Assembly (NCBI RefSeq): GCF_012641365.1
Contig: NZ_JABAIM010000001.1
Location: 1,240,001 to 1,304,000 of the forward strand
Origin: Leeia aquatica
GTDB taxonomy: Bacteria; Pseudomonadota; Gammaproteobacteria; Burkholderiales; Leeiaceae
DNA length: 64,000 bases
Reading direction: 5' to 3'
In this document: one piece after another, positions 36,501 to 55,537 of the stretch
Numbering within the stretch: position 1 is the stretch's first letter
How the letters are laid out: the number at the start of each line of letters is the position of its first letter
Program-made: the position numbers and the translations under genes
The notes under the pieces: generated by a model
Databases searched by the model: none
What the model was told of the DNA's origin: nothing
What the model saw: only the letters and a program-made list of their open reading frames with translations

Positions 36501-36529
36501 AAAAACGGGCTCGCAATAGAGCGAGCCCG
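36501..36529 (-). terminator. Intrinsic terminator between rpsJ and rplC
   Basis: On the minus strand CGGGCTCGC, a six-base loop, GCGAGCCCG and then TTTTT, with a second T5 two bases on: a perfect 9-bp stem with U-tract. It should end, or attenuate, transcripts coming through tuf and rpsJ. Confidence 0.8.
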
Positions 36530-36531
36530 CG

Positions 36532-36560
36532 ATTCTAACAGCAGTTGCAGATTATTGCAA
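36532..36560 (-). promoter_or_regulatory. Promoter for rplC and the rest of the S10 operon
   Basis: Minus strand TTGCAA (36560-36555), 17-base spacer, TAGAAT (36537-36532), with an extended -10 TGT. The -35 overlaps the end of rpsJ. The predicted start, about seven bases after the -10, falls inside the first arm of the terminator stem. Confidence 0.65.
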
Positions 36561-36863
36561 CTTGATCTCTACGTCGACCCCAGCCGGCAGGTCCAGCTTC
36601 ATCAACGCGTCAACCGTCTTGTCCGTCGGGTCCACGATGTCCATCAGGCGCAGGTGGGTACGGATTTCGAACTGGTCACGAGACGTCTTGTTCACGTGCG
36701 GCGAACGCAGCACGTCAAAACGTTCGATCTTGGTCGGCAGCGGAACCGGACCCTTGACCACAGCGCCAGTGCGCTTGGCAGTGTCAACGATTTCCTGGGC
36801 CGAGCGGTCGATCAGTTGATAATCGAATGCCTTGAGGCGGATGCGGATCTTTTGGTTCTGCAT
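36552..36863 (-). CDS. rpsJ: 30S ribosomal protein S10 (NusE)
   Basis: 103 residues, [26 protein letters not shown] to the [36 protein letters not shown] end. Also acts as the NusE antitermination factor. It is 15 bases after tuf, so it belongs to the str transcript; a terminator follows it. Confidence 0.98.
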   Translation of the reverse strand: MQNQKIRIRLKAFDYQLIDRSAQEIVDTAKRTGAVVKGPVPLPTKIERFDVLRSPHVNKTSRDQFEIRTHLRLMDIVDPTDKTVDALMKLDLPAGVDVEIKLQ

Positions 36864-36878
36864 GATAGTCGCCTTTGA

Positions 36879-38069
36879 TTATTCGATGATCTTGGCAACC
36901 ACACCGGCGCCAACCGTGCGACCACCTTCGCGAATCGCGAAGCGCAGACCGTCTTCCATCGCGATCGGGGCGATCAGGGCTACCTTGATCGACACGTTGT
37001 CGCCCGGCATCACCATTTCGGTGCCTTCCGGCAGCTCAACCGCACCGGTCACGTCGGTGGTACGGAAGTAGAACTGCGGACGGTAGCCGTTGAAGAACGG
37101 GGTGTGACGGCCGCCTTCATCCTTGCTCAGCACGTAGATCTCGGCGCTGAACTTGGTGTGCGGGGTGATGGAACCCGGCTTGGCCAGCACTTGGCCGCGC
37201 TCGACTTCTTCACGCTTGGTGCCGCGCAGCAGCACGCCAACGTTGTCACCCGCTTGACCTTGGTCCAGCAGCTTGCGGAACATTTCCACGCCGGTGCAGG
37301 TGGTCTTGATGGTGGCCTTCAGACCCACGATTTCCACTTCTTCGCCGACCTTGATGATGCCGCGTTCAACACGGCCGGTCACCACGGTACCACGACCGGA
37401 GATGGAGAATACGTCTTCCACCGGCATCAGGAAGGTGCCGTCGATGGCGCGTTCCGGTTCCGGGATGTAGCTGTCCAGTGCGGCGGCCAGCTTGAAGATG
37501 GACGGTTCGCCGTATTCGGACTGGTCGCCTTCCAGCGCCAGCTTGGCGGAGCCGGTCACGATCGGGGTGTCGTCACCCGGGAAATCGTACTTGGACAGCA
37601 GCTCGCGCACTTCCATTTCGACCAGTTCCAGCAGTTCGGCGTCGTCCACCAGGTCTGCCTTGTTCAGGTAGACGATGATGTACGGCACGCCAACCTGGCG
37701 GGCCAGCAGGATGTGTTCGCGGGTTTGCGGCATCGGGCCGTCAGCTGCGGAGCACACCAGAATGGCGCCATCCATCTGGGCGGCACCGGTAATCATGTTC
37801 TTCACGTAGTCGGCGTGACCCGGGCAGTCCACGTGTGCGTAGTGGCGGCCTTCGGTTTCGTACTCGACGTGTGCGGTGTTGATGGTAATACCGCGGGCCT
37901 TTTCTTCCGGCGCGCTGTCGATCTGGTCGTAGCCCTTGGCTTCGCCACCGAACTTCTTCGACAGAATGGTGGTGATCGCTGCGGTCAGGGTGGTCTTGCC
38001 GTGGTCAACGTGACCAATGGTACCTACGTTGACGTGCGGCTTGGTCCGCGTGAATTTTTCCTTAGCCAT
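36879..38069 (-). CDS. tuf: Elongation factor Tu (first copy)
   Basis: 396 residues. G motifs [24 protein letters not shown] and SAKLALEG are intact. Delivers aminoacyl-tRNA to the ribosome. The protein is identical to the copy at 53336-54526, and the two DNA sequences differ at only about eight positions, all silent. Ends 15 bases before rpsJ and follows fusA as in other str operons. Confidence 0.98.
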   Translation of the reverse strand: MAKEKFTRTKPHVNVGTIGHVDHGKTTLTAAITTILSKKFGGEAKGYDQIDSAPEEKARGITINTAHVEYETEGRHYAHVDCPGHADYVKNMITGAAQMDGAILVCSAADGPMPQTREHILLARQVGVPYIIVYLNKADLVDDAELLELVEMEVRELLSKYDFPGDDTPIVTGSAKLALEGDQSEYGEPSIFKLAAALDSYIPEPERAIDGTFLMPVEDVFSISGRGTVVTGRVERGIIKVGEEVEIVGLKATIKTTCTGVEMFRKLLDQGQAGDNVGVLLRGTKREEVERGQVLAKPGSITPHTKFSAEIYVLSKDEGGRHTPFFNGYRPQFYFRTTDVTGAVELPEGTEMVMPGDNVSIKVALIAPIAMEDGLRFAIREGGRTVGAGVVAKIIE

Positions 38070-38104
38070 CTTGATTCTCTTCCTTAGCTATAGAGTGAAT
38101 ATGC

Positions 38105-40201
38105 TTACTTCTTGCTGTTGATCACGGCGTCGGCCACTTGGCGCGGCGCTTCAGCGTAGTGCTTGAATTCCATCGAGTAGGTTGCACGACCTTGCGACAT
38201 GGAGCGCAGCGTGGTCGAGTAACCGAACATGGCGGCCAGCGGAACTTCAGCCTTCAGCATCTTGCCACCTGCCGGGTTGTCATCCATACCCTGGATGATC
38301 CCGCGGCAAGAAGACAGATGACCCATGATGTCACCCATGTACTCTTCCGGGGTTTCGATTTCCACCGCCATCATCGGCTCCAGCAGCACCGGCTGAGCCT
38401 TGCGCATACCGTCCTTGAACGCCATGGAGGCGGCCAGTTCGAACGCCAGCTGCGAGGAGTCCACATCGTGGTAGGAACCGAAGATCAGGCGAACGCGAAC
38501 GTCCACCACCGGGAAGCCGGCCAGAATACCGCTCTTCAGGGTGTTCTGGATGCCCTTGTCGCAAGACGGGATGAATTCGCGCGGAATCACGCCACCCTTG
38601 ATCTCGTCGACAAACTCGTAGCCACCGCCTTCGCCCATCGGCTCCAGCTTGATCACCACGTGACCGTACTGACCCTTACCACCGGACTGCTTGACGTGCT
38701 TGGCTTCTTGCTCAACCGAAGCACGGATGGTTTCACGGTAAGCCACTTGCGGGGCGCCAACGTTGGCTTCAACGCCGAATTCGCGCTTCATGCGGTCAAC
38801 CAGGATTTCCAGGTGCAGTTCACCCATGCCGGAAATGATGGTCTGGCCCGATTCTTCATCGGTACGCACGCGGAACGACGGATCTTCCTTGGCCAGACGA
38901 CCCAGTGCCAGACCCATCTTTTCCTGGTCAGCCTTGGTCTTCGGCTCAACGGCAACGTGAATCACCGGCTCCGGGAATTCCATGCGTTCCAGCACGATCA
39001 CATTGTTCGGATCGCACAGGGTTTCACCGGTGGTCACATCTTTCAGGCCGATGGCGGCAGCGATGTCGCCAGCGCGAACTTCGTCAATTTCCTTGCGGTC
39101 AGCCGCGTGCATCTGCACGATACGGCCAATACGCTCTTTCTTGTCCTTGACCGAGTTCAGCACGGTATCACCGGAGTTCACCACACCGGAGTACACGCGG
39201 AAGAAGGTCAGCTGGCCGACGTACGGGTCGTTCATCAGCTTGAAGGCCAGGGAAGAGAATGCAGCGGAGTCATCCGCAGCACGCGAAGCCGGGGCACCGC
39301 TCTCGTCCGTACCTGCAACCGGCGGAATGTCGGTCGGTGCCGGCAGATAGTCGATCACCGCATCCAGCATGGCCTGCACGCCCTTGTTCTTGAAGGCGGT
39401 GCCACACATCATCGGCACGATTTCGCTGGCGATGGTACGCGCACGCAGACCGTGCTTCACATCTTCAACGGACAAGTCACCTTCTTCAAGGTACTTGTTC
39501 ATCATGTCTTCGGAGCATTCGGCGGCGGCTTCAACCATCTTCTCGCGCCATTCCTGGGCAGTCGCCTGCAGGTTGGCCGGGATGTCGCGCAGCTCGAACT
39601 TCATGCCTTGCGAAGCTTCATCCCAGTAGATGGCCTTCATGGTGACCAGGTCGATCACGCCTTCGAAGGTGTCTTCAGCGCCGATCGGGATCTGAATGGC
39701 AACAGGGTTGGCCTTCAGGCGCAGCTTCATCTGGTCAAAGACGCGGAAGAAGTTGGCACCTTGACGGTCCATCTTGTTGACAAAGGCGAGCCGGGGCACA
39801 CCGTACTTGTTGGCTTGACGCCATACGGTTTCCGACTGCGGCTGCACGCCACCTACCGCACAGTACACCATGCAGGCACCATCCAGCACACGCATGGAGC
39901 GCTCCACCTCAATGGTGAAGTCCACGTGACCCGGGGTGTCGATGATGTTGATGCGGTGCTCGGGGTACTTGCCGTCCATGCCCCGCCAGAAGCAGGTCGT
40001 CGCAGCGGAGGTAATGGTAATACCCCGTTCCTGCTCTTGCTCCATCCAGTCCATGGTGGCTGCACCGTCGTGCACTTCACCGATTTTGTGCGACACACCG
40101 GTGTAGAACAGAATGCGTTCGGTGGTCGTAGTCTTGCCGGCATCAATGTGCGCACTGATGCCGATATTGCGATATCGTTCGATAGGTGTCTTGCGTGCCA
40201 C
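38105..40201 (-). CDS. fusA: Elongation factor G
   Basis: 698 residues. GTPase motifs [30 protein letters not shown] and [10 protein letters not shown], then domains II-V with [18 protein letters not shown] and [19 protein letters not shown]. Catalyses translocation and, with RRF, ribosome recycling. Between rpsG and tuf. Confidence 0.98.
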   Translation of the reverse strand: MARKTPIERYRNIGISAHIDAGKTTTTERILFYTGVSHKIGEVHDGAATMDWMEQEQERGITITSAATTCFWRGMDGKYPEHRINIIDTPGHVDFTIEVERSMRVLDGACMVYCAVGGVQPQSETVWRQANKYGVPRLAFVNKMDRQGANFFRVFDQMKLRLKANPVAIQIPIGAEDTFEGVIDLVTMKAIYWDEASQGMKFELRDIPANLQATAQEWREKMVEAAAECSEDMMNKYLEEGDLSVEDVKHGLRARTIASEIVPMMCGTAFKNKGVQAMLDAVIDYLPAPTDIPPVAGTDESGAPASRAADDSAAFSSLAFKLMNDPYVGQLTFFRVYSGVVNSGDTVLNSVKDKKERIGRIVQMHAADRKEIDEVRAGDIAAAIGLKDVTTGETLCDPNNVIVLERMEFPEPVIHVAVEPKTKADQEKMGLALGRLAKEDPSFRVRTDEESGQTIISGMGELHLEILVDRMKREFGVEANVGAPQVAYRETIRASVEQEAKHVKQSGGKGQYGHVVIKLEPMGEGGGYEFVDEIKGGVIPREFIPSCDKGIQNTLKSGILAGFPVVDVRVRLIFGSYHDVDSSQLAFELAASMAFKDGMRKAQPVLLEPMMAVEIETPEEYMGDIMGHLSSCRGIIQGMDDNPAGGKMLKAEVPLAAMFGYSTTLRSMSQGRATYSMEFKHYAEAPRQVADAVINSKK

Positions 40202-40257
40202 AGCTCACTACCTTGTCAACAAGTTGATAAAGAACATCGGGTTCACAAACCCACCGC

Positions 40258-40749
<492 letters not shown>

Positions 40750-40755
40750 TCAGTT

Positions 40756-40793
40756 GAGTGGTTTGGCCACTCGCGATCATCCATCAGATGATC
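40756..40793 (-). promoter_or_regulatory. Tandem hairpins before rpsG, candidate S7 translational operator
   Basis: On the minus strand: GATCATC with GATGATC around a five-base loop, then GAGTGG with CCACTC around five bases, just upstream of the rpsG ribosome site. Position matches the E. coli S7 target; sequence equivalence is not shown. Confidence 0.5.
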
Positions 40794-40830
40794 ACTTACT
40801 CGACGGACGGGCCGCCGCGAAAAAATCCAA

Positions 40831-41205
40831 TCAGGCCTTCGGGCGCTTTGCACCGTACTTGGAACGAGCCTGCTTACGGTCCTTAACACCTGCGGTGTCC
40901 AGGCTACCGCGCACGGTGTGATAACGCACACCCGGCAAATCCTTCACACGACCACCGCGGATCAGCACCACCGAGTGTTCCTGCAGGTTGTGGCCTTCAC
41001 CACCGATGTACGAAATCACTTCGAAGCCGTTGACCAGACGCACCTTGCAAACCTTACGCAGTGCGGAGTTCGGCTTTTTCGGAGTGGTGGTGTACACGCG
41101 GGTGCACACGCCACGCTTTTGCGGGCAGGAATTCAGTGCCGGCACCTTGCTTTTTGCCGGAGCACTTTGGCGCGGTTTACGCACCAGTTGGTTAATAGTT
41201 GGCAT
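40831..41205 (-). CDS. rpsL: 30S ribosomal protein S12
   Basis: 124 residues, [13 protein letters not shown]. The streptomycin-determining regions [14 protein letters not shown] and [16 protein letters not shown] are wild type, so a streptomycin-sensitive ribosome is expected. ATG 41205 gives the family start; the frame is open 11 codons further. First gene of the str operon, behind a strong promoter. Confidence 0.98.
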   Translation of the reverse strand: MPTINQLVRKPRQSAPAKSKVPALNSCPQKRGVCTRVYTTTPKKPNSALRKVCKVRLVNGFEVISYIGGEGHNLQEHSVVLIRGGRVKDLPGVRYHTVRGSLDTAGVKDRKQARSKYGAKRPKA

Positions 41206-41265
41206 TGTTTCTTCCTGACAAATGAACAGGCGACGCACGAACGCCGCCCACCGTAAAGACCGCGG

Positions 41266-41295
41266 ATTCTACGCTCTGGAATAGCGGCTTGTCAA
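41266..41295 (-). promoter_or_regulatory. str-operon promoter, -35 inside a hairpin
   Basis: Minus strand TTGACA (41295-41290, full consensus), 18-base spacer, TAGAAT (41271-41266). The -35 lies within a perfect 9-bp inverted repeat at 41283-41305 (AGCGGCTTG with CAAGCCGCT) that follows the rpoC stop. That stem has no U-tract. Confidence 0.7.
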
Positions 41296-41321
41296 GCAAG
41301 CCGCTGATTCTCCGGCAAATT

Positions 41322-45521
<4,200 letters not shown>

Positions 45522-45569
45522 ATATCCTCCAAGTCGCAGAGGGCCGCAGCCCTCCACTGGCGTTCGGTG

Positions 45570-49679
<4,110 letters not shown>

Positions 49680-49805
49680 AGAGACTCCATGGAGGTAAAT
49701 GCCGCAGAAAGCAAAGAACAGCTCACTTGCACGGCCAACAAATCGGCTGTTGTTTGCACTCTGTGAAATGCCGATTCAGGTCTTGCAGCCCGAACCGGCA
49801 CAAAG

Positions 49806-49841
49806 CAAACAAGGCCGGCGGTCTCCCGCCAGCCTGGTTTG
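49806..49841 (-). promoter_or_regulatory. Long hairpin in the rplL-rpoB gap
   Basis: An inverted repeat with CAAAC...GTTTG ends and a GC-rich core GGCTGGCGG, GAGA loop, CCGCCGGCC on the minus strand. The equivalent E. coli gap carries an attenuator and RNase III site. No U-run follows, so partial attenuation or processing is more likely than full termination. Confidence 0.55.
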
Positions 49842-49856
49842 CCGCAATCAAGACAA

Positions 49857-50231
49857 TTACTTGATTTCTGCCTTGGCGCCGGCTTCTTCCAGTTGCTTCT
49901 TCATGGCTTCTGCGTCGGCCTTGCTTGCGCCTTCCTTCACGGTCTTCGGAGCACCGTCCACCAGGTCCTTGGCTTCCTTCAGGCCCAGGCCGGTCAGCGC
50001 GCGAACAACCTTGATGACGTTAACCTTGTTGTCGCCAGCAGCGGCCAGGATCACGTCGAACTCGGTCTTCTCTTCAGCAGCGGCAGCAGCGCCACCAGCA
50101 GCCGGAGCAGCCACAGCCATAGCGGCAGCGGACACGCCGAACTTCTCTTCGAACGCCTTCACCAGGTCGTTCAGGTCCATCACGGTCATCGCGCCAACGG
50201 CTTCGAGGATGTCTTCTTTGCTAATTGCCAT
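49857..50231 (-). CDS. rplL: 50S ribosomal protein L7/L12
   Basis: 124 residues, [32 protein letters not shown], an Ala/Gly hinge, then the factor-binding C-terminal domain [29 protein letters not shown] 50231 is preferred to the TTG two codons earlier. Forms the stalk with L10. Confidence 0.98.
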   Translation of the reverse strand: MAISKEDILEAVGAMTVMDLNDLVKAFEEKFGVSAAAMAVAAPAAGGAAAAAEEKTEFDVILAAAGDNKVNVIKVVRALTGLGLKEAKDLVDGAPKTVKEGASKADAEAMKKQLEEAGAKAEIK

Positions 50232-50291
50232 TTTCAAATCACTCCTGCAATCTTTAAATCGTATCTAGTCGGATTCACCCACACGGATGAA

Positions 50292-50792
50292 TCAAGCGGC
50301 TTCGGTTTCGCCCTTTTGAGCAGCCAGTGCAGCCATGGCGCGAGCAAAGCCCGACACCGGTGCCTGCATGACACCCAGCAAGCGAGCCAGCAGCTCATCA
50401 CGGCTCGGAATGGAAGCCAGCGCTTGCACGCCTGCCTTGTCCAGTACCTTGCCTGCGAAGCTACCAGCGGTCAGAACCAGCTTGTCGTTTGCCTTGGCAA
50501 ACTCGTTCAGCACTTTGGCGGCAGCCACCGGATCTTCGGAAAAACCGTAGATCAGCGGGCCGGACATTTGCTCAGCGAGGCCGGCAAAAGGCGTACCTTC
50601 CACAGCACGGCGCACCAGGGTGTTTTTCAACACGCGCAGGTAAACACCGGACTGACGGGCATTGGCACGCAATTGCGTCAGCTGACTGACCTTGACACCA
50701 CGATATTCAGCCAGAACAATGGTCTGAGCCTTGGCAACTTCTGCCGCAACTTCAGCCACAACGGCCTTTTTATCTTCGAGATTGAGACTCAA
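50292..50792 (-). CDS. rplJ: 50S ribosomal protein L10, TTG start
   Basis: 166 residues, reading [23 protein letters not shown]. The first codon is TTG (50792-50790), seven bases after AGGAGG; no ATG fits the family start. The weak codon plus the structured leader suggests tight translational control by the L10-L7/L12 complex, as in E. coli. Confidence 0.96.
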   Translation of the reverse strand: MSLNLEDKKAVVAEVAAEVAKAQTIVLAEYRGVKVSQLTQLRANARQSGVYLRVLKNTLVRRAVEGTPFAGLAEQMSGPLIYGFSEDPVAAAKVLNEFAKANDKLVLTAGSFAGKVLDKAGVQALASIPSRDELLARLLGVMQAPVSGFARAMAALAAQKGETEAA

Positions 50793-51031
50793 GGTCTATC
50801 CTCCTATCAAACCCGAAGTCGGTCAGAAACCGACTTCACCTCGGCGACCTTGGCTCAGGAATGATTCGTACTGCATGAATTCGTATCCTTTACCCGGGAT
50901 CACCATCTGCGCAGGCAGGCATTCCAACAGCGAATGCCAATTACGGCGAACCACCTGCGGTCTTTGACGATCTGCATCACTCATACGGCAGCGAGACAGC
51001 CCAAAGTACGGCCAGCCCGAAGGCCGGCCGT
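50793..51031 (-). promoter_or_regulatory. rplJ leader with two hairpins (L10-leader-like)
   Basis: The 248-base rplA-rplJ gap holds a GC-rich stem at 51031-51008 (ACGGCCGGCC, loop TTCG, GGCTGGCCGT, one mismatch) and a perfect 9-bp stem at 50837-50815 (GAAGTCGGT, five-base loop, ACCGACTTC) ending about nine bases before the AGGAGG ribosome site. Position and layout match the L10 autoregulatory leader; the kink-turn was not mapped. Confidence 0.6.
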
Positions 51032-51040
51032 GTTACTGCA

Positions 51041-51739
51041 TTACTGTGCGGCCAGGCTGGCGGTGTCGACGCGAACACCGATACCCATGGTGCTGCTCAC
51101 CGCAACCTTGCGCAGGTAAACACCCTTGCTGGAAGCCGGCTTGGCTTTTTGCAGGGCTTCGATCAGCGCATTCAGGTTTTCACGCAGGGCAGCAGCTTCG
51201 AAGGAAGCGCGGCCCAGGGTGCAGTGAATGATACCGGCCTTGTCGGTACGGTATTGCACCTGACCTGCCTTGGCGTTCTTCACGGCGGTAGCGGCGTCCG
51301 GGGTCACGGTACCGACCTTCGGGTTCGGCATCAGACCGCGCGGGCCGAGGATCTGACCCAGCTGACCAACGATACGCATGGCGTCCGGGGTAGCGATCAC
51401 GATATCGAAATCGAGCATGCCGCCCTTGATCTGTTCAGCCAGATCATCGAAGCCCACCACGTCCGCACCGGCGGCCTTGGCCGCTTCAGCGTTAGCGCCC
51501 TGTGCGAACACGGCGACGCGAACGGTCTTGCCGGTACCACGCGGCAGCACCACGGAGCCACGAACCACTTGGTCCGACTTACGAGCGTCCACACCCAGGT
51601 TCACCGAAACGTCTACCGATTCGTCAAACTTGGCGGTCGCGGTTTCCTTGATCAGGGACAGTGCCTCATCAACCGGGTACAGCTTGGTGGAATCCACCTT
51701 GGCACGCAGTGCCTTTGCGCGCTTGGAAATCTTCGCCAT
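51041..51739 (-). CDS. rplA: 50S ribosomal protein L1
   Basis: 232 residues, [29 protein letters not shown], with GRGLMPNPK-type block [15 protein letters not shown]. Forms the L1 stalk and represses the L11 operon in E. coli. ATG 51739 is two bases after rplK; a longer upstream frame is rplK read out of frame. Confidence 0.97.
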   Translation of the reverse strand: MAKISKRAKALRAKVDSTKLYPVDEALSLIKETATAKFDESVDVSVNLGVDARKSDQVVRGSVVLPRGTGKTVRVAVFAQGANAEAAKAAGADVVGFDDLAEQIKGGMLDFDIVIATPDAMRIVGQLGQILGPRGLMPNPKVGTVTPDAATAVKNAKAGQVQYRTDKAGIIHCTLGRASFEAAALRENLNALIEALQKAKPASSKGVYLRKVAVSSTMGIGVRVDTASLAAQ

Positions 51740-51741
51740 GA

Positions 51742-52170
51742 TCAGCCCTCCATTTCCACGCCCATGGAACGGGCGCTGCCAGCGATACAACGAACCGCTG
51801 CGTCCAGATCGGCAGCAGTCAGGTCCGGCATTTTGGTCTTGGCGATTTCTTCAGCCTGAGCACGGGTCAGCTTGCCCACCTTGTCGGTATGCGGCTTGGA
51901 GCTGCCCTTTTGCAGGCCAATGGCCTTCTTGATCAGGGTGGTGGCCGGCGGCGTCTTCATGATGAACGTGAAGGACTTGTCCGCGTAGGCGGTAATCACC
52001 ACCGGAATCGGCAGACCCGGTTCCAGCTTCTGCGTTGCGGCGTTAAAGGCCTTGCAGAATTCCATGATGTTCAGACCACGCTGACCCAGTGCCGGACCGA
52101 TCGGCGGCGACGGGTTTGCTTTACCAGCGGGCACTTGCAGCTTGATCAAGCCAACAATTTTCTTTGCCAC
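51742..52170 (-). CDS. rplK: 50S ribosomal protein L11
   Basis: 142 residues, [43 protein letters not shown]. Binds the GTPase-associated centre and is needed for RelA activation by uncharged tRNA. AGGAG precedes the ATG. Confidence 0.98.
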   Translation of the reverse strand: MAKKIVGLIKLQVPAGKANPSPPIGPALGQRGLNIMEFCKAFNAATQKLEPGLPIPVVITAYADKSFTFIMKTPPATTLIKKAIGLQKGSSKPHTDKVGKLTRAQAEEIAKTKMPDLTAADLDAAVRCIAGSARSMGVEMEG

Positions 52171-52233
52171 GTTAATACTCCTGAATGTGGGTCAAGCGCA
52201 GGCGATCAACCTGCTCCCCGTTGATGCAACAAC

Positions 52234-52252
52234 ACCCCGCACCAGGCGGGGT
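52234..52252 (-). promoter_or_regulatory. Hairpin in the nusG-rplK gap
   Basis: ACCCCGC, five-base loop, GCGGGGT on the minus strand, followed by GTTGTTG rather than a clean U-run. It may attenuate nusG read-through or form part of the L11 leader. Confidence 0.4.
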
Positions 52253-52275
52253 ATCGCTTTACGCTGCCCAGAAGA

Positions 52276-52809
52276 TCAGATCTTCTCGACTTGCGTGAAA
52301 TCCAGCTCCACCGGAGTAGCACGACCAAAAATGGTCACCGATACCCGCAGCTTGCTCTTGTCGTAATTCACTTCTTCCACCGAACCATTGAAATCGGTGA
52401 ACGGGCCTTCGGTCACCCGAACCGCCTCACCCACTTCAAACAGGATCTTCGGCTTCGGTTTCTCCACACCTTCCTGCATCTGATGCAGGATTTCGTCCAC
52501 TTCCTTCTGGCTGATCGGGGCCGGGCGCGTCGCCGTGCCACCCACAAAGCCGGTCACCTTCGGCGTGCTCTTCACCAAGTGCCAAGTTTGGTCGCTCATC
52601 TCCATCTCGACCAGCACATAGCCCGGGAAAAACTTGCGCTCGGTGATGCTCTTGTGGCCGCCCTTGACTTCCACCACTTCTTCCACCGGCACCAGAATGC
52701 GACCAAACTGGTCTTGCAACTCGCTGCGGGAAATCTTGTCCTGCAGAGCGCGCTGCACACTCTTCTCAAAACCGGAATAGGCGTGCACGACATACCAGCG
52801 CATTGCCAT
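52276..52809 (-). CDS. nusG: Transcription elongation/antitermination factor NusG
   Basis: 177 residues. NGN domain [26 protein letters not shown] and [29 protein letters not shown], then the KOW domain [25 protein letters not shown]. Couples RNA polymerase to ribosome or Rho. Nine bases after secE. Confidence 0.98.
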   Translation of the reverse strand: MAMRWYVVHAYSGFEKSVQRALQDKISRSELQDQFGRILVPVEEVVEVKGGHKSITERKFFPGYVLVEMEMSDQTWHLVKSTPKVTGFVGGTATRPAPISQKEVDEILHQMQEGVEKPKPKILFEVGEAVRVTEGPFTDFNGSVEEVNYDKSKLRVSVTIFGRATPVELDFTQVEKI

Positions 52810-52818
52810 GTTCTACCC

Positions 52819-53169
52819 TTACCTGTTCAACAAATAGCTATAAACGATCTTGGACAAACCCCAGTCCACCACTGACAGGAACACCGCCAGCAGCAGCACA
52901 AACACCAGCACCACGCCGGTCATCTGCAGGGTTTCCTTACGGGTTGGCCACTGAACGCGCCTGGCTTCCTTGTACGAATCATGAGCATACGCACGAAAGC
53001 GCCCACCCAGATCGCTGGTTGCCATCAGGCCCAGTGCCGCAAGCACCGTTACCAAAACAATAGCCCCGCGCGCCACGCCAGGGAGGCTGTGCAGGGTGTA
53101 AAACGCAACAAGGCCAGCCGCAACCAACAGCAGGGATGCGGCCAGCTTGGCTTTGTCAGTCGAAGTCAT
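52819..53169 (-). CDS. secE: Preprotein translocase subunit SecE
   Basis: 116 residues with three membrane helices: LAASLLLVAAGLVAFYTL, AIVLVTVLAALGLMA and the essential third TGVVLVFVLLLAVFLSVVDW. The amphipathic KEARRVQWPTRKETLQ block that clamps SecY precedes helix 3. The frame is open upstream through the tRNA, so ATG 53169 is taken. Confidence 0.95.
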   Translation of the reverse strand: MTSTDKAKLAASLLLVAAGLVAFYTLHSLPGVARGAIVLVTVLAALGLMATSDLGGRFRAYAHDSYKEARRVQWPTRKETLQMTGVVLVFVLLLAVFLSVVDWGLSKIVYSYLLNR

Positions 53170-53214
53170 TATGGCTTGAAAGCTCTTGTCAGCACCCCGT
53201 AAGGCTAGGGTGTA

Positions 53215-53290
53215 TGGCAGGCCAGGAGGGTTTCGAACCCCCAACCCTCGGTTTTGGAGACCGATACTCTACCAATTGAGCTACTGGCCT
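53215..53290 (-). tRNA. tRNA-Trp (CCA)
   Basis: A 76-base cloverleaf with encoded CCA end. Acceptor AGGCCAG pairs with CTGGCCT; the anticodon loop CTCCAAA gives CCA. It sits between tuf and secE and is presumably cut from their shared transcript. Confidence 0.97.
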
Positions 53291-53335
53291 GAAGTGGGTG
53301 CAGTAAGGTACTGCACCCGTAACGCTTTGTCAAAC

Positions 53336-54526
<1,191 letters not shown>

Positions 54527-54580
54527 TGCGCAAATCCTCTAAGTCTCTGAATTCGAATGCGACAACCGCATGACATCGGT

Positions 54581-54655
<75 letters not shown>

Positions 54656-54670
54656 GCTCACAGAAATCGT

Positions 54671-54744
54671 TGGAGCGGGTGAAGGGAATCGAACCCTCGT
54701 CGTAAGCTTGGAAGGCTTCTGCTCTACCATTGAGCTACACCCGC
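54671..54744 (-). tRNA. tRNA-Gly (TCC)
   Basis: 74 bases with encoded CCA. Acceptor GCGGGTG/CACCCGC; anticodon loop CTTCCAA. The outermost anticodon-stem pair appears mismatched (G-A). Confidence 0.95.
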
Positions 54745-54818
54745 CTAACTGCCAAGTCGAGGTCCTGATGCTTTGCAGCCAAAATTCACCACACCGCCGA
54801 CCGCTACTGCAATCCTTC

Positions 54819-54904
54819 TGGTGGAGAGGGCTGGATTCGAACCAGCGTACTCGTAAGAGGACAGATTTACAGTCTGTTGCCTTTAACCACTCGGCCACCT
54901 CTCC
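54819..54904 (-). tRNA. tRNA-Tyr (GTA)
   Basis: 86 bases with a long variable arm and encoded CCA. Acceptor GGAGAGG/CCTCTCC; anticodon loop CTGTAAA. First gene of the tRNA-tuf transcript, its 5' end lying only 13 bases after the -10 element. Confidence 0.97.
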
Positions 54905-54917
54905 AGAAGAGACGCGC

Positions 54918-54946
54918 ATTATGAGGAAACCACCCCACCCTGTCAA
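54918..54946 (-). promoter_or_regulatory. Promoter of the tRNA-Tyr-Gly-Thr-tuf operon
   Basis: Minus strand TTGACA (54946-54941), 17-base spacer, CATAAT (54923-54918). The start-site region GCGCGTCTCTT is GC-rich, as in stringently controlled promoters. The rest of the 325-base gap to tRNA-Phe holds a 7-bp hairpin at 55034-55052 and no gene. Confidence 0.8.
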
Positions 54947-55174
54947 CACCTCCCCATGCAATTTTCTCAGGTTTTTTCACACCCGTAGTGGGACTCAAAA
55001 ATGGCATATATATCACGCGCGCGTAAGATCGAAAGGCCACTTGACGTGGCCTGCACGACGCAAGCACGTCTGGGGGGATTGGCTTCGTTCCATCCACACC
55101 ACCCGCCCTAGCCTACCCTGCACCCTGGCGCCGGTGCGCTGAAACACCGCTTTGGATGTTTTTTCAAAAAAGGG

Positions 55175-55203
55175 TTGACGCGGGGCCGGATATCCGATTT
55201 AAT
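55175..55203 (+). promoter_or_regulatory. Promoter of tRNA-Phe
   Basis: TTGACG (55175-55180), 17-base spacer, TTTAAT (55198-55203), then GCGCGTCTCTT. Fourteen bases from the -10 onward are identical to the divergent tRNA-Tyr promoter. Confidence 0.75.
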
Positions 55204-55229
55204 GCGCGTCTCTTGTCGCTGACAAGAAC

Positions 55230-55305
55230 GGCCAAGTAGCTCAGTTGGTAGAGCAGCGGATTGAAAATCCGCGTGTCGGTGGTTCGATTCCGCCCTTGGC
55301 CACCA
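55230..55305 (+). tRNA. tRNA-Phe (GAA)
   Basis: 76 bases with encoded CCA. Acceptor GGCCAAG/CTTGGCC; anticodon loop TTGAAAA. First of two tandem tRNAs. Confidence 0.97.
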
Positions 55306-55348
55306 CAATTCATCATGACCTGATCCCTCTCTGTGATCACGGCAAATT

Positions 55349-55425
55349 CGGGGTGTAGCTTAGCCTGGTAGAGCGCTACGTTCGGGACGTAGAGGCCGGA
55401 GGTTCGAATCCTCTCACCCCGACCA
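55349..55425 (+). tRNA. tRNA-Pro (CGG)
   Basis: 77 bases with encoded CCA. Acceptor CGGGGTG/CACCCCG; anticodon stem CTACG/CGTAG with loop TTCGGGA. Followed by a weak stem (ACTGT/ACAGT) and T-rich sequence near 55444-55472 that may terminate. Confidence 0.96.
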
Positions 55426-55537
55426 GTCTTGTTTTCCCCGCTATACTGTCCATTAACAGTCTTTCACTTTTTAATACGCGCCCTAGACGGTAAGATTCCG
55501 CCTTTATTTCCCTGTCATTTCTGCGTTTGCCGCCGAA

